Assembly (NCBI GenBank): GCA_039000515.1
Contig: JBCFYV010000001.1
Location: forward strand, 54,845,904 to 54,909,903
Direction: 5' to 3'
DNA length: 64,000 nucleotides
DNA from: Timema cristinae
Taxonomy: Eukaryota > Arthropoda > Insecta > Phasmatodea > Timematidae
Positions 32,820 through 45,339 of the stretch are shown piece after piece. How positions within the stretch are numbered: position 1 is the first letter of the stretch; each line of letters starts with the position of its first letter. Below the pieces are notes generated by a model that had not been told where the DNA came from, did not search any database, and was given only the letters and a program-made list of their open reading frames with translations. The position numbers and the translations under genes were made by a program.

Positions 32820-35027
32820 TCAGCCATTCTCAACATTTTTCTTGCTTGGGGCTGTAGTTGACTTCTTTTTTTTAGTTAGCTCTGCCTTAATATAATCCGG
32901 ATTGTGGATAGACATTGAACATGGATAGCGTGGGTCTACTAGTTCAGGCAGTAAACAATCAAAATAAAATGAGGAAAGCTTAGTCACCATTTCCATTTCC
33001 CAGAAAAGGTCATCACGTTCGATTCTTTCATATCGTATGCATGGCATAACTGGTGTCCATATAGCAAATATGCAGTAAAACCGGCGTGTTACATGGAGCT
33101 GACCCTGGACTTGATAATAGTACTTATGACGCCTATTTATTCCATCAATCTTTTTATATTTGTTAAATTTCCAGAATGTCACCTTTCGTTTCAAAATGGT
33201 TGACTAAGGACTCATCTGTTCAGCTGATGATGGACATTTTACCTCTACTATGCCATCATTGTCGATTAGGCCATCTAGTGTAGCGCCGAGGAATGTCAAA
33301 TCACGGTCAACAAAGAAACCACAGCGTTCAACCCTGATTTTCAAAGTTTCTTCCAACTTCGCTATGGCACGTTCATTTGCTTTTCCTTATGACAACGAGC
33401 TTAGGTGTTGGAGATCAGAATATAATATTTCTTTGACCAAATTTTCACAACCAGTTGAAGGGAGCTTGCAACAAACTTGTCCAAAATTATACGCTATTAA
33501 ACGTTTCCTCTTTTCTTCTAACCATTGTCCAGATTCACTCTGATTTATGGTTTGACGTTCAAGGTTTCGCAATTCTTCTTCGGAATGTTGGAGGCTATTA
33601 TGCATTTCTCTTTTAAACAACATAAAATCTTTTTCTGGCAAATCTGGGCGTTGAGAGTTTGGACCATAGTCAGCATCCTTTTCTTTTTTTTGGGGGGGGG
33701 GGGGGGGGAGAATGGTTTGCTTGACCGGGTGGGCTTAGAGTGATGTGAATCTTCTCGCTTTCTTCGGGCGAGACATAATTTTGGACGCTTTCGTGTTTCT
33801 TCCAACTTTGTGAATTTTCCCGGGCTTGATCCATACAATTTTTTGTGTAGTTTTTAATGGAGAGCACCAGAATTGTAGCTTACTACAGCAGCAAATCACG
33901 CTTGATAGGATCCTCTTTGTGTGAAATTGATGCGTTTGCCACCAGTTTTTTTTTTACAATGACAGCGCTGTAGTGCTCAACACAGTTGTTGTCTACACTA
34001 TACAACAGGCTGCGACAGTGAATGGTAAGTGTTTGAGCTATAGATTTCAGCTTTTGTAAAATATCACTTTCTTGAAGCTCTGGAATAGGATTTTTCTCAT
34101 TTTCTTTTAGTCCTGTGCAAAAATAAGGAGCACAATGTTGGTGGTCTCCGAATATATGATTTGGACTATTCAAAATGTAATCTTTTAATTTATCAGTGCG
34201 CTCGTACAACTGTCTCGCCTCATTCATTCTAAATTTTGCAGCTTTCACCACTGCCCCACGTAGCTGCATACTTTTGGAACTGATTTTTTGTCGGAGATAA
34301 AATGGTCCATTCTTGTCGTTTTCCCACATATCTTTCAACTTATTAGAGTAGTTCCGGAAAAGATGATTACGGCACTCCAATTTTTGTACCGTCAAATTTC
34401 TATATGGACGAGCCTCAAGAAGCCTCTTGTATACGCTACTGTCACCATCAGCAATGAGAGTGCTGTATCGTAGGCCGTACATTTCTTCGCTCTTGCAAAA
34501 AGCCTCGACAATAATAGCTGCTTCCTTACTTGACGAGCTTTGATAATCTCCCCAATTTTTGAAACAAGTATGCTTTTGAGGGGGGTTTTCTTCATTCAGC
34601 GCCCGGTCACAAAATGTACAATATTTGTTTTTAACTCCTATGTACAATACTTTCTTAGTCTTGTACTCCATAATAGCAGCCTGAAGGAAACAAAACAAAA
34701 GATAGGTATAGTGACGGTACTGAAAACAGAGTATTAAGACGCCCAGTTATTGTTGGGAAAGGCACAAAATTTTCTCAACAATGCTTGGGTGCTTCTTGAA
34801 AATAAGAAACAAAGTAGTTTAGTATTATTAATATCAATGGGACGAGTGTAATTTTTCACATGGTGTGCAAATAGAGTAGGGATATAGTATTGGCGCGCTA
34901 AAGCCAAAGATGTTATGTTCGTCTCTCATGTTTAGGTTTACATTTTGTATTCAGGCAGGAATAAAAATTATCTAGGTGTTTTGTACACTTTAAAATGTAC
35001 ATTACATTCTTTTTTAGATTTTTTTTT

Positions 35028-35270
35028 AGCACAACGTCTTACTACACGCCCGGATTATACACATTATGTACTAATTATGCTAGTGTGTTTGGTATGAGGA
35101 AGGTTGAATATGGAAGAAGTGAGCGGCATTTGCGCCCAGGGAAGTTGAAAACTACTTGAGAAAATATACCCTCAGTATAGCCATTGAGGGATTCGAGCCC
35201 CTTTCTCTCCAGCATTGGCAGTCTAGTATATTGTGTTACATTTAGACCTTTCAATCACCGAATTGAGTTA
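35028..35270 (-). mobile_element. SINE family B copy
   Basis: At the left, AGCACAACGTCTTACTAC is the shared SINE 3' domain (minus strand). At the right, GGGATTCGAGCCCC is the complement of a B box. It lies inside the transposase-gene intron. Confidence 0.55.
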
Positions 35271-36763
35271 GGGTAGTTTGAATGCATTGTAACAGGGATG
35301 AGGTGAGAGGTTTATGGAAATATAACAGTAACATTTGCAGGATGATAATTATTCCTAGCGAAACTGGCTAGGTTTTGAACCCCAACCTCTTTGTTAACGT
35401 TGACCAATTCTAAACCAAGACTGATGTATTAGAGCTCGCGGGGATAATATTTACTGTGTTGTTTTTAATTTAAAATTCAGGCTTTTGGCATTGGTACGAG
35501 TACAATCTATTGTGGTTGTGTCTTAAATTGTAAAGTTGAACGTTCTGGAACCTTAAAATTATCGATTGACATTATGGCCTAATACAAAAAAAAAAAAATG
35601 TTTTTTATTATTTTATATTTATTTAATAAATTCATGATAGAAATAACAAATTTACACCTAATCCAATCTATTTTACACTGTATTATGTCACCATCCCTTG
35701 CCACCCACATTAGTTTTATGACCAAAATTGACAGCTATAGGTCACGCGACTTGACGGATGCATACATGAAAGTAGATCTATTTATTTTAATAATGCCATT
35801 CTATTAAAACTTGACTCTACTATCTACTGATTTTTGGAGGAATGACATCTAGAAGTCCTTTTTTCTTATTATATACCACTATATAATAGATTTTTGATAA
35901 GAAATATGGCTTTTCAGACAATAATTCCTACAAAACACAGTGTATGACACTTGTGTGGAGCGCTTTAGTTTACATTGAGAATTTCATACTACAACCGAAA
36001 CCTCTAAGAAATTCCTTTTTTTTTTTAATGTTATGTTGTTTATTAATATAAATTAAGAAGATTTGGATTTTTTTTTATTTGGCCACCATTTTCATTAGAG
36101 CATATGATTTTTCCGGTTAAAATATTATCAGATCTAATATTCTAAATAAAGAATAAATAGTTATTGTTGTTCATTGTTTTATCTGAGGTTGAATCCGATA
36201 TATTTTTTAACTGATTTCATATTAAAGTATTGTTTTCCGAGTCCATGTAATGATTTATTTAAAAACAAATATGAATGATTATTACTATTAATCATTCTAA
36301 CTGAAAATTATCTTGGATTATATATGATAAAATGTAATATAATATAAGTCACATTACGGGTTATACACTGGTTACGAAATACCCTAGACTTGGAACATAC
36401 ATTGTAAACAGTCCAAGTATACTAATGGTCAAGCGAACAAGTTACTCATATTAACTAACCTATGTGAAAATATTTATTATTTGCTTAATAATTATGATAA
36501 AATAGTTTTATCAAACGCTGATAGTTAATACTTCCCTTGGAATTACCTAATTAACAAAACTACTGTTAGCTGTCATCTACCACCATCCTATGTTGAGTCG
36601 ACTCTAACAGGAATGTCAGTACTCGAATCGTAGTCTGATTTAGCAAGTATGAGTATCTGAAATTGTATCCCACACATTCTCCCTCCTTCCAAATGCGAGT
36701 ACCCTTACTTTGAATTCTACCTTTCCTAAATTATAACCACCCCATTTGTGTAAAGAAACAGAT

Positions 36764-37063
36764 AAATATAAACTATTATTATTATTAGCACCGCGTCTTA
36801 CTACCCGTTCGGGTTATACGCACTTACGCTAATGTGTAATGGTAGGGTGATTGTGAGATGAAATGGAGGACCGACAGTTTAACGTGGAATCCGAACCACG
36901 GTGGAGGCCTGGCATTCCCCACATTCACAAGATGTCTTGTCAGAGGTGAAGGAAGGGTTTGGTAATCAGATAAATCTGTGCCGGGACCGAGGATTGAACC
37001 CCGGCCGCCAGCACAGAAGTCTGATACCTTACCTCTAGACCTCCAGGTCACCAAATATAAACT
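36764..37063 (-). mobile_element. SINE family A, full length with target duplication
   Basis: The element 37052-36775 on the minus strand is flanked by the perfect 11-base duplication AAATATAAACT (36764-36774 and 37053-37063). The A and B boxes, the body and the AAT tail match the copy at 10657-10947. Confidence 0.92.
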
Positions 37064-37469
37064 GTATTTTCTAAATGGCTTTCGATGAAAATGTGGTTAC
37101 ACTTCCTTAAATAATAACCCCCTCATACTTGACCCATCAGAGTAACAAGTACATATGTGTACAACCCAATCGGTTAGACAGACCCAGTGTCAATAAATAA
37201 AATAAGTATAAAGAGTAGTTGGGTGCGTATCCTATCATAAGGAAATGTGTAAAAACTATGTCGCCTAAGCAACTTGAATTAAAAACAAAAACTTTATGTA
37301 ACATATATTATTACATTTTAAAGCCTAGTATGTTCAAGTTTACTTTAAGACAGTTTTAAATCTTATTTTTAAATAACGTTATTTAAGTTGTTTTTTTAAT
37401 GGAAATGCGGAATTACTAGATCGCATAGATTATAATGCAATGTATTTTAATTTTGTTTATAACAATAAT

Positions 37470-37640
37470 AGAATAGGGATGAGAAAGTTAGAATTTAGAG
37501 GAAGTGTTCTTGAATTTGTGTAGAGGAAGAGTGGGAAATCCTTTAGGTAAAGCTACCTCAGTACAACCGCCGGGATACAAGACCCATCTTCTCCGTCACC
37601 GGCAAGCCATCCAAGAGGAGACTGACACTTTTTACCACGC
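37470..37640 (-). mobile_element. Degenerate SINE B relative
   Basis: It has the layout GGAAGTGTTCTTGAATTTGT..GGAAGAGTGGGAAA and a B-box-like CGGGATACAAGACCC. The tRNA-like head is diverged and the 3' domain is missing. Confidence 0.35.
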
Positions 37641-38129
37641 GATAAGTGGTGTGAATTTTAAGGGTCATTCTTAATTGTTTTTAATTTTCTTAAAAATTAT
37701 TTGCTAGTGTATTTTCTCCTAGCTTCCCTCCTCACCTGCCCTTGGTATTAATCCTCACTATTGCCTACGCTTAGCGTAATATTGGACAAATTATATAAAA
37801 TAAATATCTTTAATATACGAGTGAAATAGTTTTAATGATTTTTTACTTAGGGTCTATCATTTTATATATAAGTAGTTTTGCTTTTGAATAATATGATTTC
37901 AAATTTTTTTTAAAATTTATGGTGGTTATAACATATTGCATGTTTAAAAACTCTTCGGATTTATATCGACTCTCATTTAAATGCCATTAATGTTTTATTA
38001 AAAATGTAATTGATTTAACAGATGATTATAAAATTGCAATTTACAAAGGTTATATTACTCTCTTACTCACAAACCGTTTTCATTATCAACGCGAACATGG
38101 TTTTAGTTGCGGTTCCCCCCTCCCCCTTC

Positions 38130-38335
38130 TCATCTTACTATCCTTTGGAGCTTACCTGCATATTTGCATTGATTGGACAGGGATAAGGAGGTAAATACTA
38201 TAGGAAAAATTACCCACATTTGTATGAAAGAAGAATGGAAATAACTTAGGGAAAACACGCTAAGTAAACCCGTCAGGGAATCAAAACCTGGCTTCTCCAC
38301 CACCAGTACACCAGTTAGATTGATGTTTCTGAGCA
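38130..38335 (-). mobile_element. Degenerate SINE B relative
   Basis: The body segment TTTGTATGAAAGAAGAATGG and the B-box-like AGGGAATCAAAACCTGGC match the order of family B. The 3' domain is reduced to CTTACTATCC. Confidence 0.4.
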
Positions 38336-39199
38336 GTTTAACTTAGGAAATCCATACCATTGTGCGTTAAACTATGGAACTAACAAAATAAATCAGTATT
38401 ATGGCTTGTAAATGAGAAATAAAGTATTGATAATAAAACTTACCACGCCAGACAGTGAACTAAAGTTGGAACGATAAGAGTACTTAGCCCAACTGCCATC
38501 AGCCACCACTGTTATTAATGGAACACCATCCACGTCAACTGCTCCTTCTTGTACAGCAAATTTTGATTATTCCTGAGCAGCCATCTTCATCTCTTCCGTG
38601 GATGTCGCAAATAAACAATCACAAATAATGTGGTGATACCTACTGTAAGTTCGACTGCTCATACATGGCATGTTCATGGCTGCAGTAATCTCTTCTAGAT
38701 GAGCAAGACCACCTCCAACACTTAGCACGCCTGACACAGCTTAGGAATTGATTTCCATTCTTGATTTATCACATGGATCCTCTGTAAATATGTTTTTCTC
38801 TACTCCACAAACATTGCACCGAAAATGAAGACAGCCTCGCAGTCCACACCTTGATTCCTTGGTCAGTTCCATATTTTCTAATTTGCAGCTCAGTTGTCCA
38901 TGTTCTGTCATTTTACTGAGTGATTTTTAAAAGTAAGAAAGTTCTACAATTATTCTGCCAGCTATTCCAAATGTTATATTCTGGTTACGTTGATGTTCTG
39001 GGGTAAGGTTTTCTAATATTAATTCGTATTCATTAAGATTACATTGATTGTTGTCACTAGTTTCTTGCTGTACATAAACTGTTTGCTCTAATTCTACGGA
39101 TATTATCTTTTGAGCTTCTCGATACTTTTTAAAATTCAAACCTCTCTGTTTTTTTGTGTTTTTTTTTGTGATCAGAAGGATGCTTTCTCCCATTCTTTT

Positions 39200-39855
39200 T
39201 CACAATTTTGAAAAATATTCGCAACAAATTATTTAGTACTACTAATATTACATGTCCAACCAATACAGCACTAGCACCTGACGAACTTTGTGTCGGTGAT
39301 AGCTTATTAGATACTTTTCAGGTAAAAGATTATTGAAAGATATCCAAGCCCTTCCCCTTCACCCCTTCTGAATCCAACCAAGCGTACTTAATGGGGTTTT
39401 GACAAGAAAAGAATGGAAGTAAAGTGACCTATCTCCAATGTAATATTAACTCGAATAGGCATGCAATTTGTTTTTTTGGGTTTATTCAGTTTTTTCATAT
39501 ATAAAACCCAATTATAATCGTGCTGTTGCAAGCGTAAACTAGTTGCAATTATGAATGCCTAGTTAAAAAATTAAGTTTCCTTCTCAATTAATAGTTTGAA
39601 GCTCAAACACATTTATTAATTTATATATAATTTTTTATCTAATTATTCAATGGTTTTATTAAATTTTGGGTCTGGCATTATTGTTTGGCATATTGATACC
39701 TTATATTGACACAATAAATATTTTATTATCATTCATGATAGTTGAGATATCATCAGAATAAGAATAACCTTTGGGTAAATGGGTGAAATGCTGGTTGCGG
39801 GTAGCCCCTTCAATTGTAAAGCTCCTTCTTAAGGAAAGAGAACATACACTTTTTG
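39200..39855. other. AT-rich stretch upstream of the transposase gene
   Basis: No gene recognised. The promoter of the minus-strand transposase gene could lie here, but no specific signal was identified. Confidence 0.35.
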
Positions 39856-39859
39856 AGAG

Positions 39860-40745
39860 ACTTACTCATTTCTTGCTCTATGGCATTGGATAATTATTGC
39901 GTTAAAACTTAAATTGTATCTTTTTACAACTAAATCTCACAAAATTGTATTAATATATTTGCCAATATCTCAGAAACAGTTGGTTTTATAAAAATACATT
40001 TAATATAAAAGTTTTTTATTTTTAATATTTATACAATTTTGTAATGATAATCTATCTAGTATCTCAAATAGTTGCGGAGAAACCGAAATTTCCGCTTTTT
40101 TAGAGTACCCTAAAAGTCATTTTCATGGGAAAATGAAACTAGCCAGTTTATTTTTAATCCTAATCAACGCCTAGATACGAATTTTAATCAAAAGTCTTTA
40201 GCCCCGATTTTGATAAAATCAATTTTCGCTTTCTATTTAAATACTCTTACGAGTAATTTTAGGTTTAAACAGATACACAGACGCACGGCATTGCAAAAAC
40301 AACTTTTTAGTGTTTAGAGGGTCATGCATGAGACGTTAATATCCTTCAACATTTATGGTTAGATTTTACTTAACGGTTGCAATACTTTACCTTTTAGTGT
40401 TTGAAAAGTTAAAATAAATATATATTTTTGTATAGATGAAAGTTTCTGGTTTTATAAACATTTTTCGAATAAAATATTTGTATTATAAATAAATCTACAT
40501 ATTTTCAATGATAAGTAATTTAATATAATATAATAAAACATGAGAATTTACGCATGTGACCTGGAAACCTTAAAGTAATTTTGCTGAAATTTTGAGAGCA
40601 GCCATTTTGTTTAGAATATTTATAAACGTTTGAAATAAAATTTAATCAAAACTTAGAGCCGATTTTGAGAAAATCGATTTTTTTTCTTTTTTACCCTTCA
40701 GTAAACTGGGTTGCCCTGTTGCCCCAACCTCCCCACTTGCCAATA
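39860..40745. repeat. 0.9-kb interspersed repeat, clean copy
   Basis: Successive blocks (CTTACTCATTTCTTGCTC; ACAACTAAATCTCACAAAATT; AAACAGATACACAGACGCAC; GAAAATCGATTTTTTTTC; TTACCCTTCAGTAAACT) recur in the same order at 55690-56670 in the noisy part. No coding frame was seen. It may be a non-autonomous element or satellite-like repeat of this genome. Confidence 0.6.
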
Positions 40746-41165
40746 GTGACATTGACAAGCATTGGGAAGTTTTGGCTGATTTGATATGCGAGTTACAGGT
40801 TGTTTTCACAGACCCTTATCCTCGTTGTATGAACTTAATTTTTACATGAATTGGTACCTTTGAATTGTTTGTACAAAAATACACGGTTTGAGTTGGTTTG
40901 TAGCCCGACACAAGATATCCACCTTGACAGAAGCGCCAAGCTAGGTCACCTGTGAAAGGGCTGTATTTCTTTGCGAGTTACAGGCAGCATTCGCTAGCCC
41001 TTATCCTCATGGAATGAGGGTGAAAACAGTGAATTGATGAAATTTGTATATCTAATGAATGATGGGTGTGATTGAATTATGAAATTGTGTATGATCTCTG
41101 AAAAAGGAATACATTTTTGGTTATTAGTTATACACTTTATGAGGTATGAAATGTGAAGGTGAAGT
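40745..41165 (-). repeat. Duplicated 3' region of Jockey-like copy 2
   Basis: GCGAGTTACAGG followed by a diverged stretch and CCTTATCCTC occurs at 40788-40825 and again at 40973-41010, a repeat of about 185 bp. It lies just after the end of ORF2 on the minus strand, so it is probably a tandemly repeated 3' untranslated region. Confidence 0.5.
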
Positions 41166-41180
41166 TGTGGTGAACTCTTG

Positions 41181-43850
41181 CTACTCCAATCTCGGACGTT
41201 TGTAGGACCCTCCTTCATATGGATCGTAGTTTCCCAGGGATCTGATTATGGGATTCATATGTGCTGCACTTTGAATGTAGAATTTGTCTCTTCTTTCCTT
41301 GAAAATTTCAGTCAGTGTCTTGCTGTTTGTCATGTTGTGAAGGTTGTCCGTCCTTGTTCTTCTATCTACCCCGGTTATCACCCTTAGATCATATTCTGTG
41401 TTGTCTGTAGTTTTGCAATGTGCGTCTTCGCTGCGTATCCCCACCCTACGCAGCCGTAGAGCATGATTGGCTGTATCACCGTCCTGTAAATTATGAGTTT
41501 TGTTTGCTGGCTTATTTGTTGTCCTTTTAGTATGGGGTATAGTTGTATGAAGACTGCTTTCGCTTTTTTGTTGGTTAGTTCTATGTGGTTTGCCCAAGTA
41601 AGTCTTCTGTCGATGTTGATCCCGAGGTATTTAGTTTGGTTTTTAAACGGTATGTCTTCCTGATATAGAGTGAAGTTTTCCGGCGGTAGCAGTCTTTTTT
41701 TCGTCACAACCATTGCGGTAGATTTCTCAGCATTCACTTTGACTCTCCATTTTGAAAGCCATGTTTCTAGGTTCTTCAAGTATCGTTGTGTCGCTAGTGA
41801 TGCATAGTATATATTTTTGTCTTTGGTGTATATCAACGTGTCGTCTGCAAATAGTCTTATGGTCATTTTTGGACGGTTGGTACGTCCGCAACGTATACGT
41901 TGTACAAGAAGGGAGCCAAAACTGACCCTTGTGGTACTCCCGCCTTTATATTCCTTCTCTTGACAGTGTGCCCTCTATGGAGACTTGAAATTTCCTATCT
42001 TTCAGGTAGTTGTTGATCAGTTGTATGAGTCCTTGTGGGAAGTTTGTGTCTAATCATCTTGTGAACGAGTCCATAATGCCACACTCGATCAAAACCCTTT
42101 TCCACATCTAAAAAATTATTGCTATCATGTACTCTCGTCGGTTGAATACTTCCGTCGCGTCTTCAATGAAGTTGAGTAGGGGGTGAGTCGTTGAATGTTG
42201 TGCCTTGAAACCAAACTGTTCGTCGGGGATTATGTTGTTGTCATCTGTATGTTGTCTTAGTCTTTTTTGTATGAGTGTTTCAAAAGTTTTCCAAACGTAC
42301 TGAGTAGACTTATTGGTCTTCTGTTTTGAGGGAAGATTCCATTTTTACCTGGTTTAGGTATTGTGATAATTTTGGCCTGTTTCCAAGTATTTGGGAAGTA
42401 TGCAAGTTTGAGGGCTGTATTCAGTATTTGGGTCAGATGAGCTATTGCAATTTGAGGTAGGTTTATTAAATTTCGTTCCTTATGCAGTCAAGTCCCGGTG
42501 CCTTGTTTCGCTTAAGTGTTTTGATAGAGTTTTGTATTTCATGGTCTGTGATTGATTCTGGTGTTTCTGCTACTGGTCTGTCTATGTATTCGTTTACTGT
42601 TCTGACGACCCCTCTATTAAAAGCTTCCTCTTGGGTTGGATTTGGCGTGAATTGGTCTATTAGTGTTTCTGCTATGGCTTCGGCTTTATCTTTACTAGTG
42701 TACGCCATCCCCTGTCGGCCGTGGATTGCTGGTGTACCTGCTTTTTTTGTTTTCCCTTTAAGTATATTTGTAATCTTCCATGTTTGTTGAAGATTTGTGG
42801 CTGTTTCTGTCACGAAAGTGGTCCAATTGGCTCTTCGGAATTGGTTAACTAATCTTCTTACTATGGCTTTATGTCTGTTATAGTTGGTTCTCGCTTGCGG
42901 TGTCCTCATCCTTTGCCAATCTCTTCGGGCTTCCCTTTTAAGGGCTAGTCTGTAGTTTAGTTCTGGGTTTTCTAGTCTCAGGTCTTGTCGTTTTTGCGAG
43001 GTCGTGGTATGAGTTGCGTAGGTTTCTTGGATTGTAGTTGTGAATATTTCTATCGCTGCGTCAACATCTTCCTCAGTTTCAATTCGTAAGTTTATTGGGA
43101 TCACTTCTTGTAGTTCAGATTTATACATTGTCCAATCGGTCGTCTTTGTAGTCGGTTTGTGCCAGTTTGTGTGGTGGTCGATGTTAATGTCCCACTCGCA
43201 AAGTAGTGGATTGTGGTCTGATATCAAGCTCTTGTAGGACTGATACTGCCTCCGATGATATTTTTTGATTTGTTAGTATGATGTCGAGGATGTCCGGTCG
43301 ATGGAGATGGTTTGCAGGGTAAAATGTTGGTGAATTGGTGCAACTACATTGTATTCCGTCTCGTTGGAGTGTTCCTCTAAAATCCTTCCGTTCCTGTTTG
43401 TTGTCCGGCAGTTCCACAGTACATTTTTACTATTCAGATCCCCCCCTATTAGGTAGTCGTCAGTTACAGTAACTTGATCAAGGTCTCGTTTAAGTAGAGT
43501 CTTGTTCGGAGGGTTGTATACTGCCACAAAAGTAATAGGTCCCTTCTTAGTGTTTTACGCCAACCGCCGTGGCCTCAAGGTTCTCCGTATCCTGTATGTC
43601 CGTTCTGTAGTGTGGAAGGTAGTTCTTGATTAGGACAGCTGTCCCTCCCCCCCTGGTATGCTTTCTGTCTGTTCTATAGATGGTGTACCCTAGGATATGT
43701 AATCGTTTAGTTTCTTGTAAATGAGTTTTCACAAATTAGTGCTACGTCAATTCCGTACGTTTTTAGTAGGTCCTCAAACTCTAGGGCTTGTTGAAGTATA
43801 CTGTTGGCATTCCATACTAATATTCTTAGTTGGTCTTTTTCAATTGTCAT
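41181..43850 (-). pseudogene. Jockey-like ORF2 (endonuclease-RT), copy 2, multiply frameshifted
   Basis: It starts MTIEKDQLRILVWNAN at 43850. Endonuclease pieces are GYTIYRTDRKHTRGGGTAVL (43732-43547), GGDLNSKNVLWNCRTTN (43527-43273) and SDHNPLLCEW from 43227. The finger segment KRNKAPGLDCI ends near 42470. The AGVPQGS-type segment lies at about 41920-41960, the catalytic IRLFADDTLIYT at 41866, the thumb YLGINIDRRLTWANH, and the C-terminus IQPIMLYGCVGWGYAAK ends with SYKRPRLE at 41181. At least five frame changes are present. It is the same subfamily as copy 1 (C-termini YKKPRLQ and YKRPRLE) but clearly diverged. Confidence 0.88.
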
Positions 43851-45280
43851 CACTGCTGAAGTAATAGTCAGTTGCCGCTTCTACAATTATCATGAGTTTT
43901 GACATCTTGTCTTCTGCTTGCTTTATTTTTGTAATGTAAGGTCTCAGGTGTTTCAGTAAGCCACATATGTCCAGTTCTTTGAATATATTAATTATTTTCT
44001 TTAAAATCAAATTGGGAGGTTTTTCCCTGCTCCTTTTGCTGATGTGAGTCTTCTCTTCCAATCATCAAGGTGTCTCTTGTATGTGCGGTTGCGTTACGTT
44101 TGCGTTTGTTGTTTTTGGAGGTAATGTCGGGAAGTCCTTGCTGTTGATAGTTGCCGTTTGTATGTTTGTGTATGGCTTTTCTATTTTTTGCTCCTTTGTT
44201 CTATCTTCTTTTCTATGAGTTTTTGATAAGTCGGACATTTTGTATAATTCGCTGTGTGCTTGCCGCCGCAATTTACGCAGCTTGCTGGAGTGGTCTTTTC
44301 TTTTCTAGGGCAATTTGAAGTCAAGTGAGGTATTAGACATTTTACGCATCTTGGTTTATTTGCGCAGTTTATTTTTGGAGTGCCCGAACTTCTGGCAGTT
44401 GTGGCATTGTAAAATGAAGTTTTGGGGCTGGACGTAATGTTCTATCTTAACACGGGTATTGTTGAGGTATGTTTCTTGAAAAATTTGAAAGTTTTTGTCA
44501 GTTTAGTGAGTGTGCAAACAAAATATCGGTAAGAGTTTTACTATGTCTTGTACACTATTTTCATTTTGTGTTCTTGAGGTGAACAGTCGTACATCCGTTA
44601 CCGTGTACCCTAGTATCTCTAGCTCCTCCTTTATGTCCTCAGTTGGCATTATTGGGTGGGAGTCCTTTATCACGATTTTGAGGGGTTTGTCTTTTTGCAT
44701 TGTGTACGTGTGGTACTCTTGTCCTGTATTTTTGAGAAGTGCTTGTTTTTTTTAAAATTTCTATTGAGAGTTTTTTCTTTAAGCCATTTTTGTACATAAA
44801 AATACTTTGAATTTTCCGATCATATTTTTCATGATTTAATGTTTTAGAGTTTTTTTCCCCCGAGAAACTACGGGGGAAATTTTTTTTGTTTGATTTCGGG
44901 TTTTCCCCGTGGTATTTGTGGTATTCAATATCCATATTTTTGGTCCTCTCTAGAATCCAAATTGATTGCTCACTTTGACAGCTTTGGTGGGATCGCTTTG
45001 GGTAAAAAAAGCAACTTCCTTTTTAGGACCGTACATCCGAAACTCGCGCCCCTCACTTCTTTTCATTGGTCAATGCCCCAATCCTCTTCCTCATCGGGGT
45101 TTTTCGTCCCATCCTGAGACTGATGTCTTTCGCTGTCCGCGGGAGTTCAGAAATTTTGTCCATTTTTTTTTTTTGTTGGCCCCGAAGGGGCCGAAAACAT
45201 TTGATAATTTTTTGTTATATTTATGGTTTTTTATTTTTTTTCTTGTCTCTAAAAGTTGTTTTCAGTTAAGTCAAGTTTTT
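43843..45280 (-). pseudogene. Jockey-like ORF1, copy 2, frameshifted
   Basis: The segment at 44700-44503 has KIVIKDSHPIMPTEDIKEEL and VTDVRLFTSRT, the PRE_C2HC-type domain seen in copy 1. Zinc knuckles follow in shifted frames at about 44440-44230: CHNCQKFGHSKN, CVKCLIPHLTSNC and CVNCGGKHTANYTKC. The C-terminal part (44061-43840) ends AATDYYFSSDDN, like copy 1. The start is not defined because homopolymer errors increase upstream. Confidence 0.75.
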
Positions 45281-45339
45281 GAATATTTACCTTTAAAACG
45301 TTGAATTTGGTTGGGGATTTCCCTTTTCCCGGGTTAGTC

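Larger units (their letters stand above)
34681..38443 (-). other. Intron of the transposase-nuclease gene
   Basis: 3763 bp with GTAAGT at its 5' end and a pyrimidine-rich CTTCAG at its 3' end. It holds a full-length SINE A, a SINE B and two degenerate SINE relatives. Otherwise it is AT-rich with no gene. Its size probably reflects these insertions. Confidence 0.7.
32820..39193 (-). pseudogene. Mutator-like transposase fused to YqaJ-like nuclease, two exons, broken
   Basis: Exon 1 is 39193-38444 and exon 2 is 34680-32820. Exon 1 keeps one frame for 250 codons with three TAA stops (38927, 38741 and 38567). It carries RCNVCG, PCMSSRTYSRYH and ITVVADGSWAK. It ends GTG|GTAAGT; exon 2 follows TTTGTTTCCTTCAG, and both are phase 0. 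Exon 2 opens with YIGVKNKYCTFC, then STLIADGDSSVYKRL and LECRNHLFRNYSNKL, all typical of the arthropod Mutator-like transposase domain. It then shifts frame near 33850 and at a 17-G run (33692-33708). The last part has RKRLIAYNFGQVC, FLGATLDGLI, IVEVKCP and KYYYQVQGQLHVT, the Asp, Glu-x-Lys and Gln sites of a YqaJ/lambda-exonuclease fold. Two more in-frame stops lie at 33387 and 33204. The decay is mostly point mutation, so this is an old pseudogene copy. Confidence 0.85.
41165..45290 (-). mobile_element. Jockey-like LINE, copy 2
   Basis: The layout is as in copy 1, in more broken frames: ORF1 (to 43843), ORF2 from ATG 43850 to 41181, then a 3' region. The ORF1 stop and ORF2 start again overlap (ATGACAATTGA). 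The 5' part runs into the low-quality sequence beyond 44.75 kb. Confidence 0.85.
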
